A DNA stretch of 6,061 nucleotides, taken from positions 1 through 6,061 of the forward strand of contig CBDURF010000197.1 in NCBI GenBank assembly GCA_965369705.1, read 5' to 3'. This DNA comes from JAGLCY01 sp965369705 (GTDB lineage: Bacteria; Krumholzibacteriota; Krumholzibacteriia; LZORAL124-64-63). The stretch's first letter is position 1. The number at the start of each line of letters is the position of its first letter. Shown piece by piece: positions 1 through 6,001 of this stretch. The notes beneath the pieces are model-generated. The model made no database searches. It was not told the DNA's origin and saw nothing but the letters and a program-made list of their open reading frames with translations. The translations under genes were made by a program, and so were the position numbers.

Positions 1-1230
1 GCGCGCCACGTCGCGGAACGGCCCGTTCCACACGTCGAACCGTTCCCCGGTGAAGGATCCCACCAGGTTCAGGCCGCCGGCGTCCCAGGCCTCGACGATC
101 ATCCGGGTGCCGGCCAGGGCGGGGTCCGACTCGATGGCCCACAGCACCGGAGGATTGGTCATCGGTTCACCGTTTTCGCCGCGGGCCAGGGCCGCCGCGA
201 GGTCGAAGCGGAAACCGTCGACGTGCATCTCCCGGACCCAGTGGCGAAGGGAGTCCTGGATAAGTCTCCTGACGATGGAATGGTTGGCATTGACCGTGTT
301 GCCGCAGCCGGTGTAGTCGGCGAAGAGGGACCGGTCCTTTTTCAGCATGTAGTAGGCGGAATTCTCGAAACCCCGCCAGCTGATCACGGGGCCGTCGGCG
401 CCGCCCTCGGCCGTGTGGTTGTAGACGACATCGAGGATGACCCGGATTCCCGCCTGGTGCAGGGCCTTGACCATGTCCCTGAATTCATCGACCGGGCCGG
501 TGGGAGACCGGTCCGAGCTGAACGGCGCGTGGGGAGCGAACCAGGACACGCTGCTGTAGCCCCAGTAGTTGGTCAGTCCGGCCGGGGCGTCCTGGGGGTC
601 GAAGTGATGGACGGGCAACAACTCGACGGCGGTCACACCCAGTTCCTTGAGATAGTCGATCTTCTTGACCAAGCCCGCATAGGTCCCGCGGAGGTGTTTC
701 GCCACTCCGCTGGAAGGATGGGCGGTGAAGGCCGCCACGTGCATTTCGTAGATGACCTCTCGTCCGCGGGGCGGAGGCAGGGGCCGATCGTTCTCCCAGT
801 CGTAGGCCGCCGTGTCCACCACCACGCTGCGCAGGGCGCGGGCACAATTGTCCCCGGGCCTGCGGGCGGCCTGACGGTCGTAGATGTCCTGGCCGACGAC
901 CGCCAGGCCGTAGGGATCCAGCAGGATTTTTTCTCCGTCGAACCGGTGGCCGTCCTCGGGTCGTGCAGGCCCCTGGACCCGCCAGGCATAGGTCTGGCCC
1001 GAGCCCAGGCGGGGCACGAAGACGTGCCAGTAGTAGTTGGTCCGATTGACTCCGGGGTCGAGGTCGATGACACGGGCCGGTGCGGCGTCTCCGGGGCGGT
1101 CAAACAGCAGAAGCTGGACCGCTTCGGCATATTTGGTGAAAACTGCGAAATTGACCCCGGCTGACAGGATGGTGGCGCCCAGGGGAGCAGGTATCCCGGT
1201 TTGGGGGATGCGAGGTCTGGATTGATTCAA
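1..1230 (-). CDS. glgX: Isoamylase/GlgX-type glycogen debranching enzyme (3' end beyond window)
   Basis: Hydrolyses alpha-1,6 branch points in glycogen or limit dextrins in the cytoplasm (family knowledge, GH13 isoamylase/GlgX). The minus-strand frame is open from the start through position 1 and gives 410 codons of a protein usually of 650-750 residues. Numbering from the TTG at 1230: residues 11-105 form a CBM48-like N-domain (APLGAT, GVNFAVF, DPYGLAV). The GH13 barrel then shows EMHVAAFT (164-169 region), NYWGYSSVSWFAPHAPF, DVVYNHT (267-273), NTVNANHSIV, HVDGFRFDLA (336-345, nucleophile D343) and IVEAWDAGG (378-386, acid E380). The third catalytic Asp lies outside the window. Start uncertain: TTG 1230 matches the usual short N-terminus, but in-frame ATGs at 1314 and 1311 have an AGGA just upstream and would add 27-28 residues. 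Divergent from the PilZ gene. Family assignment is firm; GlgX versus another isoamylase subtype is less certain. Confidence 0.93.
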   Translation of the reverse strand, partial: MNQSRPRIPQTGIPAPLGATILSAGVNFAVFTKYAEAVQLLLFDRPGDAAPARVIDLDPGVNRTNYYWHVFVPRLGSGQTYAWRVQGPARPEDGHRFDGEKILLDPYGLAVVGQDIYDRQAARRPGDNCARALRSVVVDTAAYDWENDRPLPPPRGREVIYEMHVAAFTAHPSSGVAKHLRGTYAGLVKKIDYLKELGVTAVELLPVHHFDPQDAPAGLTNYWGYSSVSWFAPHAPFSSDRSPTGPVDEFRDMVKALHQAGIRVILDVVYNHTAEGGADGPVISWRGFENSAYYMLKKDRSLFADYTGCGNTVNANHSIVRRLIQDSLRHWVREMHVDGFRFDLAAALARGENGEPMTNPPVLWAIESDPALAGTRMIVEAWDAGGLNLVGSFTGERFDVWNGPFRDVAR

Positions 1231-1291
1231 AGCAACCGCCGCGATGAGGTGGGTTCTGGCGTTTCCGGAAAATCCGCAGGGAAAGATAACC

Positions 1292-1319
1292 TCGATTTCT
1301 GACCGGGTCATCATATAAT
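1292..1319 (+). promoter_or_regulatory. Candidate sigma70 promoter for the PilZ-dehalogenase unit
   Basis: A perfect TATAAT lies at 1314-1319 in the divergent intergenic region, about 92 bases before the PilZ ATG. The only -35 candidate at suitable spacing is TCGATT (1292-1297, 16-bp spacer), matching three of six consensus bases, so the promoter would be weak or activator-dependent. On the other strand the same stretch reads TATGAT (1315-1310), five of six matches, so the two divergent genes may have overlapping -10 boxes. If so, the debranching gene would start at TTG 1230 rather than ATG 1311/1314. Confidence 0.45.
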
Positions 1320-1410
1320 CCTGGTTAAGCCCTTCCCGGGCCGGGTCGATGTACAAGGAAAGCCCATAGACCTGACTGTTCAACCGCCATTGCCAGGGAG
1401 ATGTCGGATC

Positions 1411-2715
1411 ATGTTGCTTGATACCCTGAATGCCCTGAACCAGACCGGAATCGAGGCCCTGCAGTCCACCTGTGGCTTGCGTGTTCAAGGAATGGAGGTC
1501 TCCCTGGTCAGGGAAGGCCCCCAGAGTTTTTCTTCCCTGGTCACGTTGCGGATCAAGGGCTGCCCCCTGCAGATGGTTCATCTCGGGTGCGACACGCAAC
1601 TTGCCGGGAAGCTGGCGGAGCTGTCCCCGGCGCCTGACGGCGGTTCGGGCCTGAATGTCCTGGCCGGCGACTTTCTTTCCCATCTGCTGGAAAAGTTCGA
1701 CGGCCGCAATCCGCGCGGCACCGTGGAAAACCTGCAGACCGCCCCGATCACTCTGCACACCAGAGGGGTGCGCACCTTCCAGTTCCGGCTGGATACGGGG
1801 CAGGGGCAGCTGCTCTTGCTGGCCGAGGTCCCTTCCCGGGCCGAAATGGCCATCGCCACGGGCAGCGATTTTCTGTCCAGCATGGAATCAATCTATCTGC
1901 CTGGGGACTGGCACGGGGGCAAGGACCTCGCCGACGTGCAAGCCGTGGACAACTTCTTGACCTACCTGCGCAAGACCGAAGGTGACATCTATCTGGAGAC
2001 CCCCGCCGGAGACGGGACCGCCACCCTCAATTCCGGCCTGCTGGTGGAAATCCGCCAGGTCGAGGACCATCCCGCCCTGAAGCTCATCACCGATTTTTCG
2101 GATCCTGCCCTGGGGGTGCCCGCTCCCGGCGCGGCCGTCAAAGCCAGCGTGGGGGTCGGCGACCGGTCCCTTGAGTTCCTCCTTACGTACCTGGCGCCCG
2201 CCACCCATGAGTTGGCGTTGGGCACCCTGGTGCCTTGCGCCCTGTTCTCGTTGCCAAGGACGGTGTCCATCGGCCAGCGCCGCCGGACTTTCCGGGTTCC
2301 CATTTCCGGGACGGTCAGGGTGGAGATCGAAACGGCCATCGGACAGGAGGGAGCCTCTCCGTGGTCCGACGATGAATTCGTCCCTGAGATGATCAGCGGC
2401 CGGCTGGCGGATCTCAGTTTTTCTGGCGCCCGGATCATTGCGGACCACTCGCAACTCTGCGCATGTTTCCACAAGGACGGCCGGGTCGTCTGCCGCATGT
2501 ATTTCCCCGACATGGAGGAACCGATCCAGGTCATGGGCGTCATCCGGCGGTCCACGGCGGGTCCGGTGGACAGGAACCAGTGGCAGGACGAAATCGGCAT
2601 CGAATTCCTGGTTTCCCCCAACGGTGAACGGGCCGGCCTCGATTACCTCCGGCAGTTCGTCCTGGAGGTGCAAAGGTCGAAACTGGCCCAGAGACTCCAG
2701 GTCACGGGCACTTGA
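1411..2715 (+). CDS. PilZ-domain c-di-GMP receptor with large N-terminal region
   Basis: Probable cytoplasmic c-di-GMP effector of 434 residues. The C-terminal PilZ domain (about 288-415) has both ligand motifs: the RxxxR arginine cluster QRRRTFR at 289-295, and the D/NxSxxG motif DLSFSG at 334-339, followed by IGIEFL near 395-400. This makes c-di-GMP binding likely (family knowledge). The part just before it (about 205-285, containing GLLVEIRQV and the strand leading into QRRRTF) resembles a YcgR-type N-terminal beta domain. Residues 1-200 are an alpha/beta region I do not recognise. No signal peptide or membrane segment is visible. ATG 1411 is chosen because AGGGAG lies 10 bases upstream; a TTG at 1390 would add seven residues but lacks a clear ribosome site. 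The stop codon overlaps the start of the dehalogenase-like gene, so the two form an operon. No diguanylate cyclase, flagellar or pilus gene is nearby, so its target is unknown. Confidence 0.88.
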   Translation: MLLDTLNALNQTGIEALQSTCGLRVQGMEVSLVREGPQSFSSLVTLRIKGCPLQMVHLGCDTQLAGKLAELSPAPDGGSGLNVLAGDFLSHLLEKFDGRNPRGTVENLQTAPITLHTRGVRTFQFRLDTGQGQLLLLAEVPSRAEMAIATGSDFLSSMESIYLPGDWHGGKDLADVQAVDNFLTYLRKTEGDIYLETPAGDGTATLNSGLLVEIRQVEDHPALKLITDFSDPALGVPAPGAAVKASVGVGDRSLEFLLTYLAPATHELALGTLVPCALFSLPRTVSIGQRRRTFRVPISGTVRVEIETAIGQEGASPWSDDEFVPEMISGRLADLSFSGARIIADHSQLCACFHKDGRVVCRMYFPDMEEPIQVMGVIRRSTAGPVDRNQWQDEIGIEFLVSPNGERAGLDYLRQFVLEVQRSKLAQRLQVTGT

Positions 2716-4142
2716 ATCCGATCGCCGTGTTGCCGCTTGCCTTGACAATCTGCGGCGCCACTCTTTTCCTCCTCTTCCTGTGGGTGCATGTCGTTTCCCG
2801 CCTTGAGCGGGAAGAGACCGCCGCCCGCCGGTCCCTGCTGATGGCGGTTCTGGCACCCCTGCCATACTTGTTCCTGGCCTGGGCGGCCGTTCCCGGCCGC
2901 GAGGTCGCCGGCCTGATCCTGCTGGGCTTGTCCCTGGCCGCGGCCATTCTGCTTCTGATTCCTACCGGCAAGCCCCGGGGTATCGCCGAACCGGCAGCCA
3001 CGGTCCGCCTCGATGAACGGACGATCATGTTCTCCCGAGCGGCCCTCGAGTCCGGCAGCGTCCGGTTCGACGAATATTATGGTGAGTATCCGGAACATCG
3101 CGCCTCGGACGACAGGTTCCGCTCCCTGCCGGGTCTGATGTCCCCCGACTCCCGCAGGTATGAACCGCTGTCCTTCGCCGCGGCCGGGGGCAGCTTCGAC
3201 GCCGTGGAAAAACTCGCCACCCTGGTCGAGGGTCCGGCCGCTTCCGAGCGGGTTCCCGCCGACCGGCACGAGGTCACCCGTTTCATCAAGGGTTGGGCTG
3301 GTAAACTGGGGGCGGTCGACTGCGGAGTGACGACCCTGCGGGACTATCATATCTATTCGGTCAAGGGTCGTGGTCCCCACTTCGGTGAGGATATCGATCT
3401 TCATGGACCAGGTGGCCACCGCTTCGCGGTGGCCTTCACTGTGGAAATGGATCACCGCAACCTGGGGACCGCCCCGGAGGGTCCGACCCTCATGGAATCG
3501 GCGCAACAGTACCTGGCCGCCGGCGCCATCGCCGTCCAGATCGCTGTCTTCATCCGGAGGCTGGGCTGGGAAGCCGAGGCCCATGTCGACGCAAACTACA
3601 AGGTCATTTGTCCCCTCGTCGCCCGGGACGCGGGCCTGGGGGAGATCGGCCGCATGGGCCTTCTCATGACCCCGACCCTGGGACCGCGCGTCAGGATCGC
3701 GGTCGTGACCACGGATCTGCCTCTGGAGGTGGACGGACGGAACTTCGATCCCTCCGTGCTCCACTTCTGTGGTATCTGCCGGAAATGTGCGGACATCTGT
3801 CCGCCCAGGGCCATACCCGACGGCGATCCCGCCGTCATCAACGGTGTCCGGCGCTGGCGCATCGACCAGGAGGCCTGCTACGCCTACTGGTGCGCCATGG
3901 GTACGGATTGCGGCCAGTGCATCAAGGTCTGCCCGTACTCCCACCCGGACAGTCTGGTGCACAATCTTGTCCGACGGGGCTTGAAACGATCCTGGGTATT
4001 CCGGCATTTCGCCCTCAGGATGGACGATCTGCTCTACGGGCGGCAATCCGGTCCACTACCGCACCGCTCCTGGCTTCCGCGGCGGAAACAACCGCCGGTC
4101 CGCGGCTCCGGTCGAATTGACGATCTCCGTTCCAATGGTTAA
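2712..4142 (+). CDS. rdhA: Membrane-anchored reductive dehalogenase-like corrinoid/Fe-S protein (TM-RdhA type)
   Basis: RdhA-family proteins use a corrinoid and two 4Fe-4S clusters to remove halogens reductively; whether this one does so is inferred. Three hydrophobic helices lie at about residues 4-28, 42-60 and 64-84. The basic loop after TM1 (R30, R33, R39, R40) and the K/R residues after TM3 place the catalytic part in the cytoplasm. There is no RRxFxK Tat signal, unlike classical respiratory RdhA. The body has RdhA hallmarks: FIRRLGWEAEAH (280-291), DAGLGEIGRMG (306-316), TDLPLEVD (334-341), then cysteines C353/C356/C359/C363 followed by P, and C389/C400/C403/C407 followed by P (C394 is extra). 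It ends with DDLLYGRQ (438-445) and a basic tail. The related epoxyqueuosine reductase QueG lacks these membrane helices. The TTG start is chosen because it overlaps the PilZ stop (TTGA), gives the full TM1 and has an AGG about 10 bases upstream. No rdhB anchor gene is seen, which fits a built-in anchor. Substrate unknown. Confidence 0.88.
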   Translation: MNPIAVLPLALTICGATLFLLFLWVHVVSRLEREETAARRSLLMAVLAPLPYLFLAWAAVPGREVAGLILLGLSLAAAILLLIPTGKPRGIAEPAATVRLDERTIMFSRAALESGSVRFDEYYGEYPEHRASDDRFRSLPGLMSPDSRRYEPLSFAAAGGSFDAVEKLATLVEGPAASERVPADRHEVTRFIKGWAGKLGAVDCGVTTLRDYHIYSVKGRGPHFGEDIDLHGPGGHRFAVAFTVEMDHRNLGTAPEGPTLMESAQQYLAAGAIAVQIAVFIRRLGWEAEAHVDANYKVICPLVARDAGLGEIGRMGLLMTPTLGPRVRIAVVTTDLPLEVDGRNFDPSVLHFCGICRKCADICPPRAIPDGDPAVINGVRRWRIDQEACYAYWCAMGTDCGQCIKVCPYSHPDSLVHNLVRRGLKRSWVFRHFALRMDDLLYGRQSGPLPHRSWLPRRKQPPVRGSGRIDDLRSNG

Positions 4143-4211
4143 CCTGATATACCCCTGACCATCAGACAAACCGATTTCCGGGCCCTACCCAGGGTTGGCC
4201 GTGGAGTTGCC

Positions 4212-4691
4212 ATGATCGATCTCGAACGCTTGAACGACCACTCCCGCCAGTTCGCTACCCAGCTGTTCAGGCGCTGGCCCGAATGGCTCCAGTATGCCCG
4301 CTTCGACCCCTATGAGGACTTCGAAAAGGAGGCCCTGCTGATCGAGGTGCCCAGGCCGGTGGATGGGTCAACTCACGGGCTTTTCATCACGACCAGCGAA
4401 TGGGAGATCTCCGTCGGTTTCGGGGAAAACTTCCACACACGCTTCGGCACCAGCGGGGAAACATCCAGCAGCGATTTCTACAAAGAGGCTCTGCGGTTCA
4501 TTTCCGATTTCGTGGAAGAGACGTTGGTGGTGGCCATCGCCTACCAGGACATGGAGTGGCTGGGTTCCTGGAAGATCGATCTGGACAAGGAATCCCTCGA
4601 CGAGGTGGAGGTCGGGCCCGGGGAAACGGTCAAGATCCGGTCCTGGCTCGGCACCCACGACCGGGAACTGCAGCACGCCGAGGGAACCTGA
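4212..4691 (+). CDS. Conserved-looking hypothetical protein, 159 residues, acidic
   Basis: Not recognised. The protein is 159 residues, soluble, rich in Asp/Glu and aromatic residues, with no signal peptide, membrane helix or cysteine. Residues 1-35 look helical (RLNDHSRQFATQLFRRW). The middle has a strand-rich WEISVGFGENFHTRFG stretch (about 64-79), then a helix with FYKEALRFISDFVEETLVV (about 88-106). Short proteins with a W-x-I-x-V-x-F...H-x-x-F pattern followed by such a helix occur among bacterial orphan and immunity-like proteins, but the similarity is impressionistic and no toxin gene is nearby. The start is well supported by GGAG five bases before the ATG. It lies 69 bases after the dehalogenase-like gene with no clear terminator between, so read-through from the upstream operon is possible. 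Codon use resembles its neighbours. Confidence 0.8.
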   Translation: MIDLERLNDHSRQFATQLFRRWPEWLQYARFDPYEDFEKEALLIEVPRPVDGSTHGLFITTSEWEISVGFGENFHTRFGTSGETSSSDFYKEALRFISDFVEETLVVAIAYQDMEWLGSWKIDLDKESLDEVEVGPGETVKIRSWLGTHDRELQHAEGT

Positions 4692-4709
4692 AGAAAACCC
4701 AAGCGAGGG

Positions 4710-4737
4710 TTGATTCACCGGACGGATTCTCTATAAT
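4710..4737 (+). promoter_or_regulatory. Sigma70-type promoter of the lipid kinase gene
   Basis: TTGATT (4710-4715, four of six matches) is separated by 16 bases from a perfect TATAAT (4732-4737). The expected start is near 4744, leaving about 60 nt of leader before the ATG at 4805. It begins 18 bases after the stop of the hypothetical gene, so the lipid kinase probably forms its own unit. Confidence 0.7.
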
Positions 4738-4774
4738 CCTTACAAATCACGGTTTTGGAGTGGTGTATTGATAC

Positions 4775-4788
4775 GGGGTTGCAACCCC
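4775..4788. repeat. Perfect 14-bp palindrome in the lipid kinase leader
   Basis: GGGGTTGCAACCCC reads identically on both strands. It lies between the predicted transcription start (near 4744) and the ribosome binding GGAG (4796-4799). It could be a dimeric-repressor operator, or in RNA a 5-bp hairpin with a TGCA tetraloop just before the ribosome site. It has no T-tract, so it is not an intrinsic terminator. No second copy was noticed in the window. Confidence 0.55.
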
Positions 4789-4804
4789 TGGAACCGGAGT
4801 GTCC

Positions 4805-5800
4805 ATGACCTCCCATGAACGAGCCCTGTTGATCGTCAATCCGGTGGCCGGGAATGGTCGGGGGCTGCGCCTCGGTCAGCAGCTGCGCGAGTCCCTGGAG
4901 TCGCGCGGGGTCGTCTGTTCGGTTCGGGTGACCAGCGGGGAAGGGGACGCCCAACGCTGGGCGGAAGCCGCGGGCGGCGAAGGTGACGGAGGCCCTTTCG
5001 ATCTCATCGTGGCCATCGGGGGCGACGGCACCGTCAGTGAAATCGTGTCGGGGCAGGCCCGGACCGAAAAGAAGGTGGCCATCGCCATGGTTCCGGTGGG
5101 CACGGCCAACGTGGTGGCGATCGCCCTGTCGCTGCCCTGGTTCCCGGGTATGGCCGCGGGGAACATCCAGGATGGCCGGACCGTTCCCTTCGACGTGGGC
5201 TACCTGCCCCAGTTGGACCGCCATTTCCTGCTGATGGCCGCGATTGGCTATCCGGCCCAGGTGATCCAGGATTCACCCCGGCGCCTGAAGAACCTGTTCG
5301 GCTTTTTCACCTACATCGCCGCCGGAATCCGCAATGCCCTGAAACTGGGTGAAACCAGTATTTTCATCGAGGACCAGAACGAGAAGGTCCACGAGTTCGT
5401 GGGGAACACCATCCTGCTGTCGAACATCGGCAAGATCGGGGACATCAACCTGAAGGTTACCCCCGATACCAGCGCCCACGACGGCCTGTTCGATCTGACG
5501 GTTGTATCCAGCCGCTCCCTGTGGGACCTGATCCTCGTCCTGTTCCGCATGTTGACCTGGCGTTACAAACCGACCAGAAGGCTCCATCATTTCCAGGCGA
5601 GCAAGGTGGTGATCGCCACTGATCCTCCGGTGCCGGTGCAGATCGACGGCGAGGACATGGGTTTGACGCCGCTGGAAGCGGAGATCATTCCCGGCGGGGT
5701 GCACCTGATCGTCGGCGCGCGTTACCGGGAGAAAGCCGATGAAGGTGGTTTCCTGGACGAATTCCACATGCCCCAGATGTGGCCCCGGAACAAGGGTTGA
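4805..5800 (+). CDS. Diacylglycerol kinase-like lipid kinase (YegS/DgkB/BmrU family)
   Basis: Phosphorylates a membrane lipid such as diacylglycerol or a related lipid using a nucleotide triphosphate, at the inner face of the cytoplasmic membrane (family knowledge). The 331 residues fit the usual length of about 300. Motifs in order: LLIVNPVAGNGRG (8-20, nucleotide-binding entry), DLIVAIGGDGTVSE (66-79, with the diagnostic GGDGT at 72-76), VPVGTANVVA (96-105), FDVGYL (129-134), NTILLSNIGKIGD (201-213), DGLFDL (226-231) and VQIDGED (278-284). The GTxND signature of DgkB/YegS reads GTANV here, a variant I believe occurs in some lipid kinases of the family. ATG 4805 is preferred because GGAG (4796-4799) sits five bases upstream; GTG 4799 would add two residues and overlaps that site. 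The gene has its own promoter and leader palindrome. The exact lipid is not predictable. Confidence 0.92.
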   Translation: MTSHERALLIVNPVAGNGRGLRLGQQLRESLESRGVVCSVRVTSGEGDAQRWAEAAGGEGDGGPFDLIVAIGGDGTVSEIVSGQARTEKKVAIAMVPVGTANVVAIALSLPWFPGMAAGNIQDGRTVPFDVGYLPQLDRHFLLMAAIGYPAQVIQDSPRRLKNLFGFFTYIAAGIRNALKLGETSIFIEDQNEKVHEFVGNTILLSNIGKIGDINLKVTPDTSAHDGLFDLTVVSSRSLWDLILVLFRMLTWRYKPTRRLHHFQASKVVIATDPPVPVQIDGEDMGLTPLEAEIIPGGVHLIVGARYREKADEGGFLDEFHMPQMWPRNKG

Positions 5801-5813
5801 TCCTGGTGCAGGC

Positions 5814-5849
5814 GCCGGAGGAGATGCCGGAGGGGGTGCCGGGATCGCT
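5814..5849. repeat. Short imperfect 12-bp tandem repeat after the lipid kinase
   Basis: Two adjacent units, GCCGGAGGAGAT (5814-5825) and GCCGGAGGGGGT (5826-5837), differ at two positions. A third, degraded unit starts GCCGGG (5838-5849). They fill the gap between the kinase stop and the next promoter. No function is evident; this may be replication slippage in G-rich DNA. No T-tract terminator follows. Confidence 0.4.
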
Positions 5850-5877
5850 TGCAGAAATCGCCAAAATCCTGTATACT
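5849..5877 (+). promoter_or_regulatory. Promoter of the small RNA unit
   Basis: TTGCAG (5849-5854) and TATACT (5872-5877, five of six matches) are separated by the ideal 17 bases. The predicted start, about seven bases after the -10 box, falls at 5884-5885, exactly the foot of the long hairpin described next. This coincidence supports both calls. Confidence 0.7.
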
Positions 5878-5883
5878 AATTCT

Positions 5884-6001
5884 AGCTGACCGACTCTTTA
5901 ATGTGTGCAACATCTTGTAACAATAATTTTTGAGAAATCGCGCACTAAAACAGTCTGGATCAGCACTGGGAGAGCCTTCACCATGCTCTCCCTTTTTATT
6001 T
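5884..6001 (+). ncRNA. Candidate structured small RNA (about 118 nt), family not recognised
   Basis: A promoter and a strong terminator bracket about 118 nt with no convincing coding region. The first 80 nt can fold into one long imperfect hairpin, paired by eye: 5885-5889 with 5960-5964 (GCTGA/TCAGC); 5890-5891 with 5957-5958; 5892-5895 with 5952-5955 (GACT/AGTC); 5897-5899 with 5948-5950; and 5903-5908 with 5940-5945 (GTGTGC/GCGCAC, one G-U pair). Single-base bulges or mismatches lie between the stems. The 31-nt apical region (5909-5939) is A/T-rich and mostly open, apart from a weak ATTT/AAAT hairpin. A terminator hairpin follows three bases after the stem. It lacks the length and large central bubble of 6S RNA, and no riboswitch consensus was recognised. 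It could act in trans through the open apical loop, or be a terminated leader of a gene beyond 6061. Confidence 0.6.
5968..6001 (+). terminator. Strong intrinsic terminator
   Basis: A perfect 8-bp stem GGGAGAGC (5968-5975) / GCTCTCCC (5985-5992) with a 9-nt loop is followed directly by TTTTTATTT (5993-6001). It works on the plus strand only, since no T-tract follows the stem on the minus strand. It ends the small RNA unit and would also stop read-through from the lipid kinase gene. Confidence 0.9.

Noticed and set aside
223..1164. Long plus-strand open frame of 313 codons
   Set aside because: It lies antisense to the debranching enzyme, whose frame carries complete GH13 catalytic motifs. The plus-strand product is low-complexity Val/Gly/Asp-rich sequence typical of an antisense shadow in G+C-rich DNA.
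1888..2865. Minus-strand open frame of 325 codons
   Set aside because: It overlaps the PilZ gene and its PilZ motifs on the other strand, crosses the operon junction, and has no recognisable domain.
2643..4046. Minus-strand open frame of 467 codons
   Set aside because: It is antisense to the dehalogenase-like gene, which has two conserved cysteine motifs. The minus-strand product shows no domain and has a Gly/Arg/Gln-rich shadow composition.
2712..4142. Epoxyqueuosine reductase (QueG) as the identity of the Fe-S protein
   Set aside because: QueG is a soluble protein without N-terminal membrane helices. The sequence between the AGLGEIGR and TDLPL motifs and the DDLLYG ending fit RdhA better.
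4696..4711. AACCC/GGGTT hairpin after the hypothetical gene as a terminator
   Set aside because: The stem is only 5 bp, no T-tract follows, and it overlaps the -35 box of the lipid kinase promoter.
5901..5933. Ten-codon mini-ORF with three consecutive Asn codons inside the small RNA
   Set aside because: An attenuator leader peptide was considered, but there is no ribosome site before the ATG, the ATG is partly buried in the hairpin, and no downstream gene is visible.
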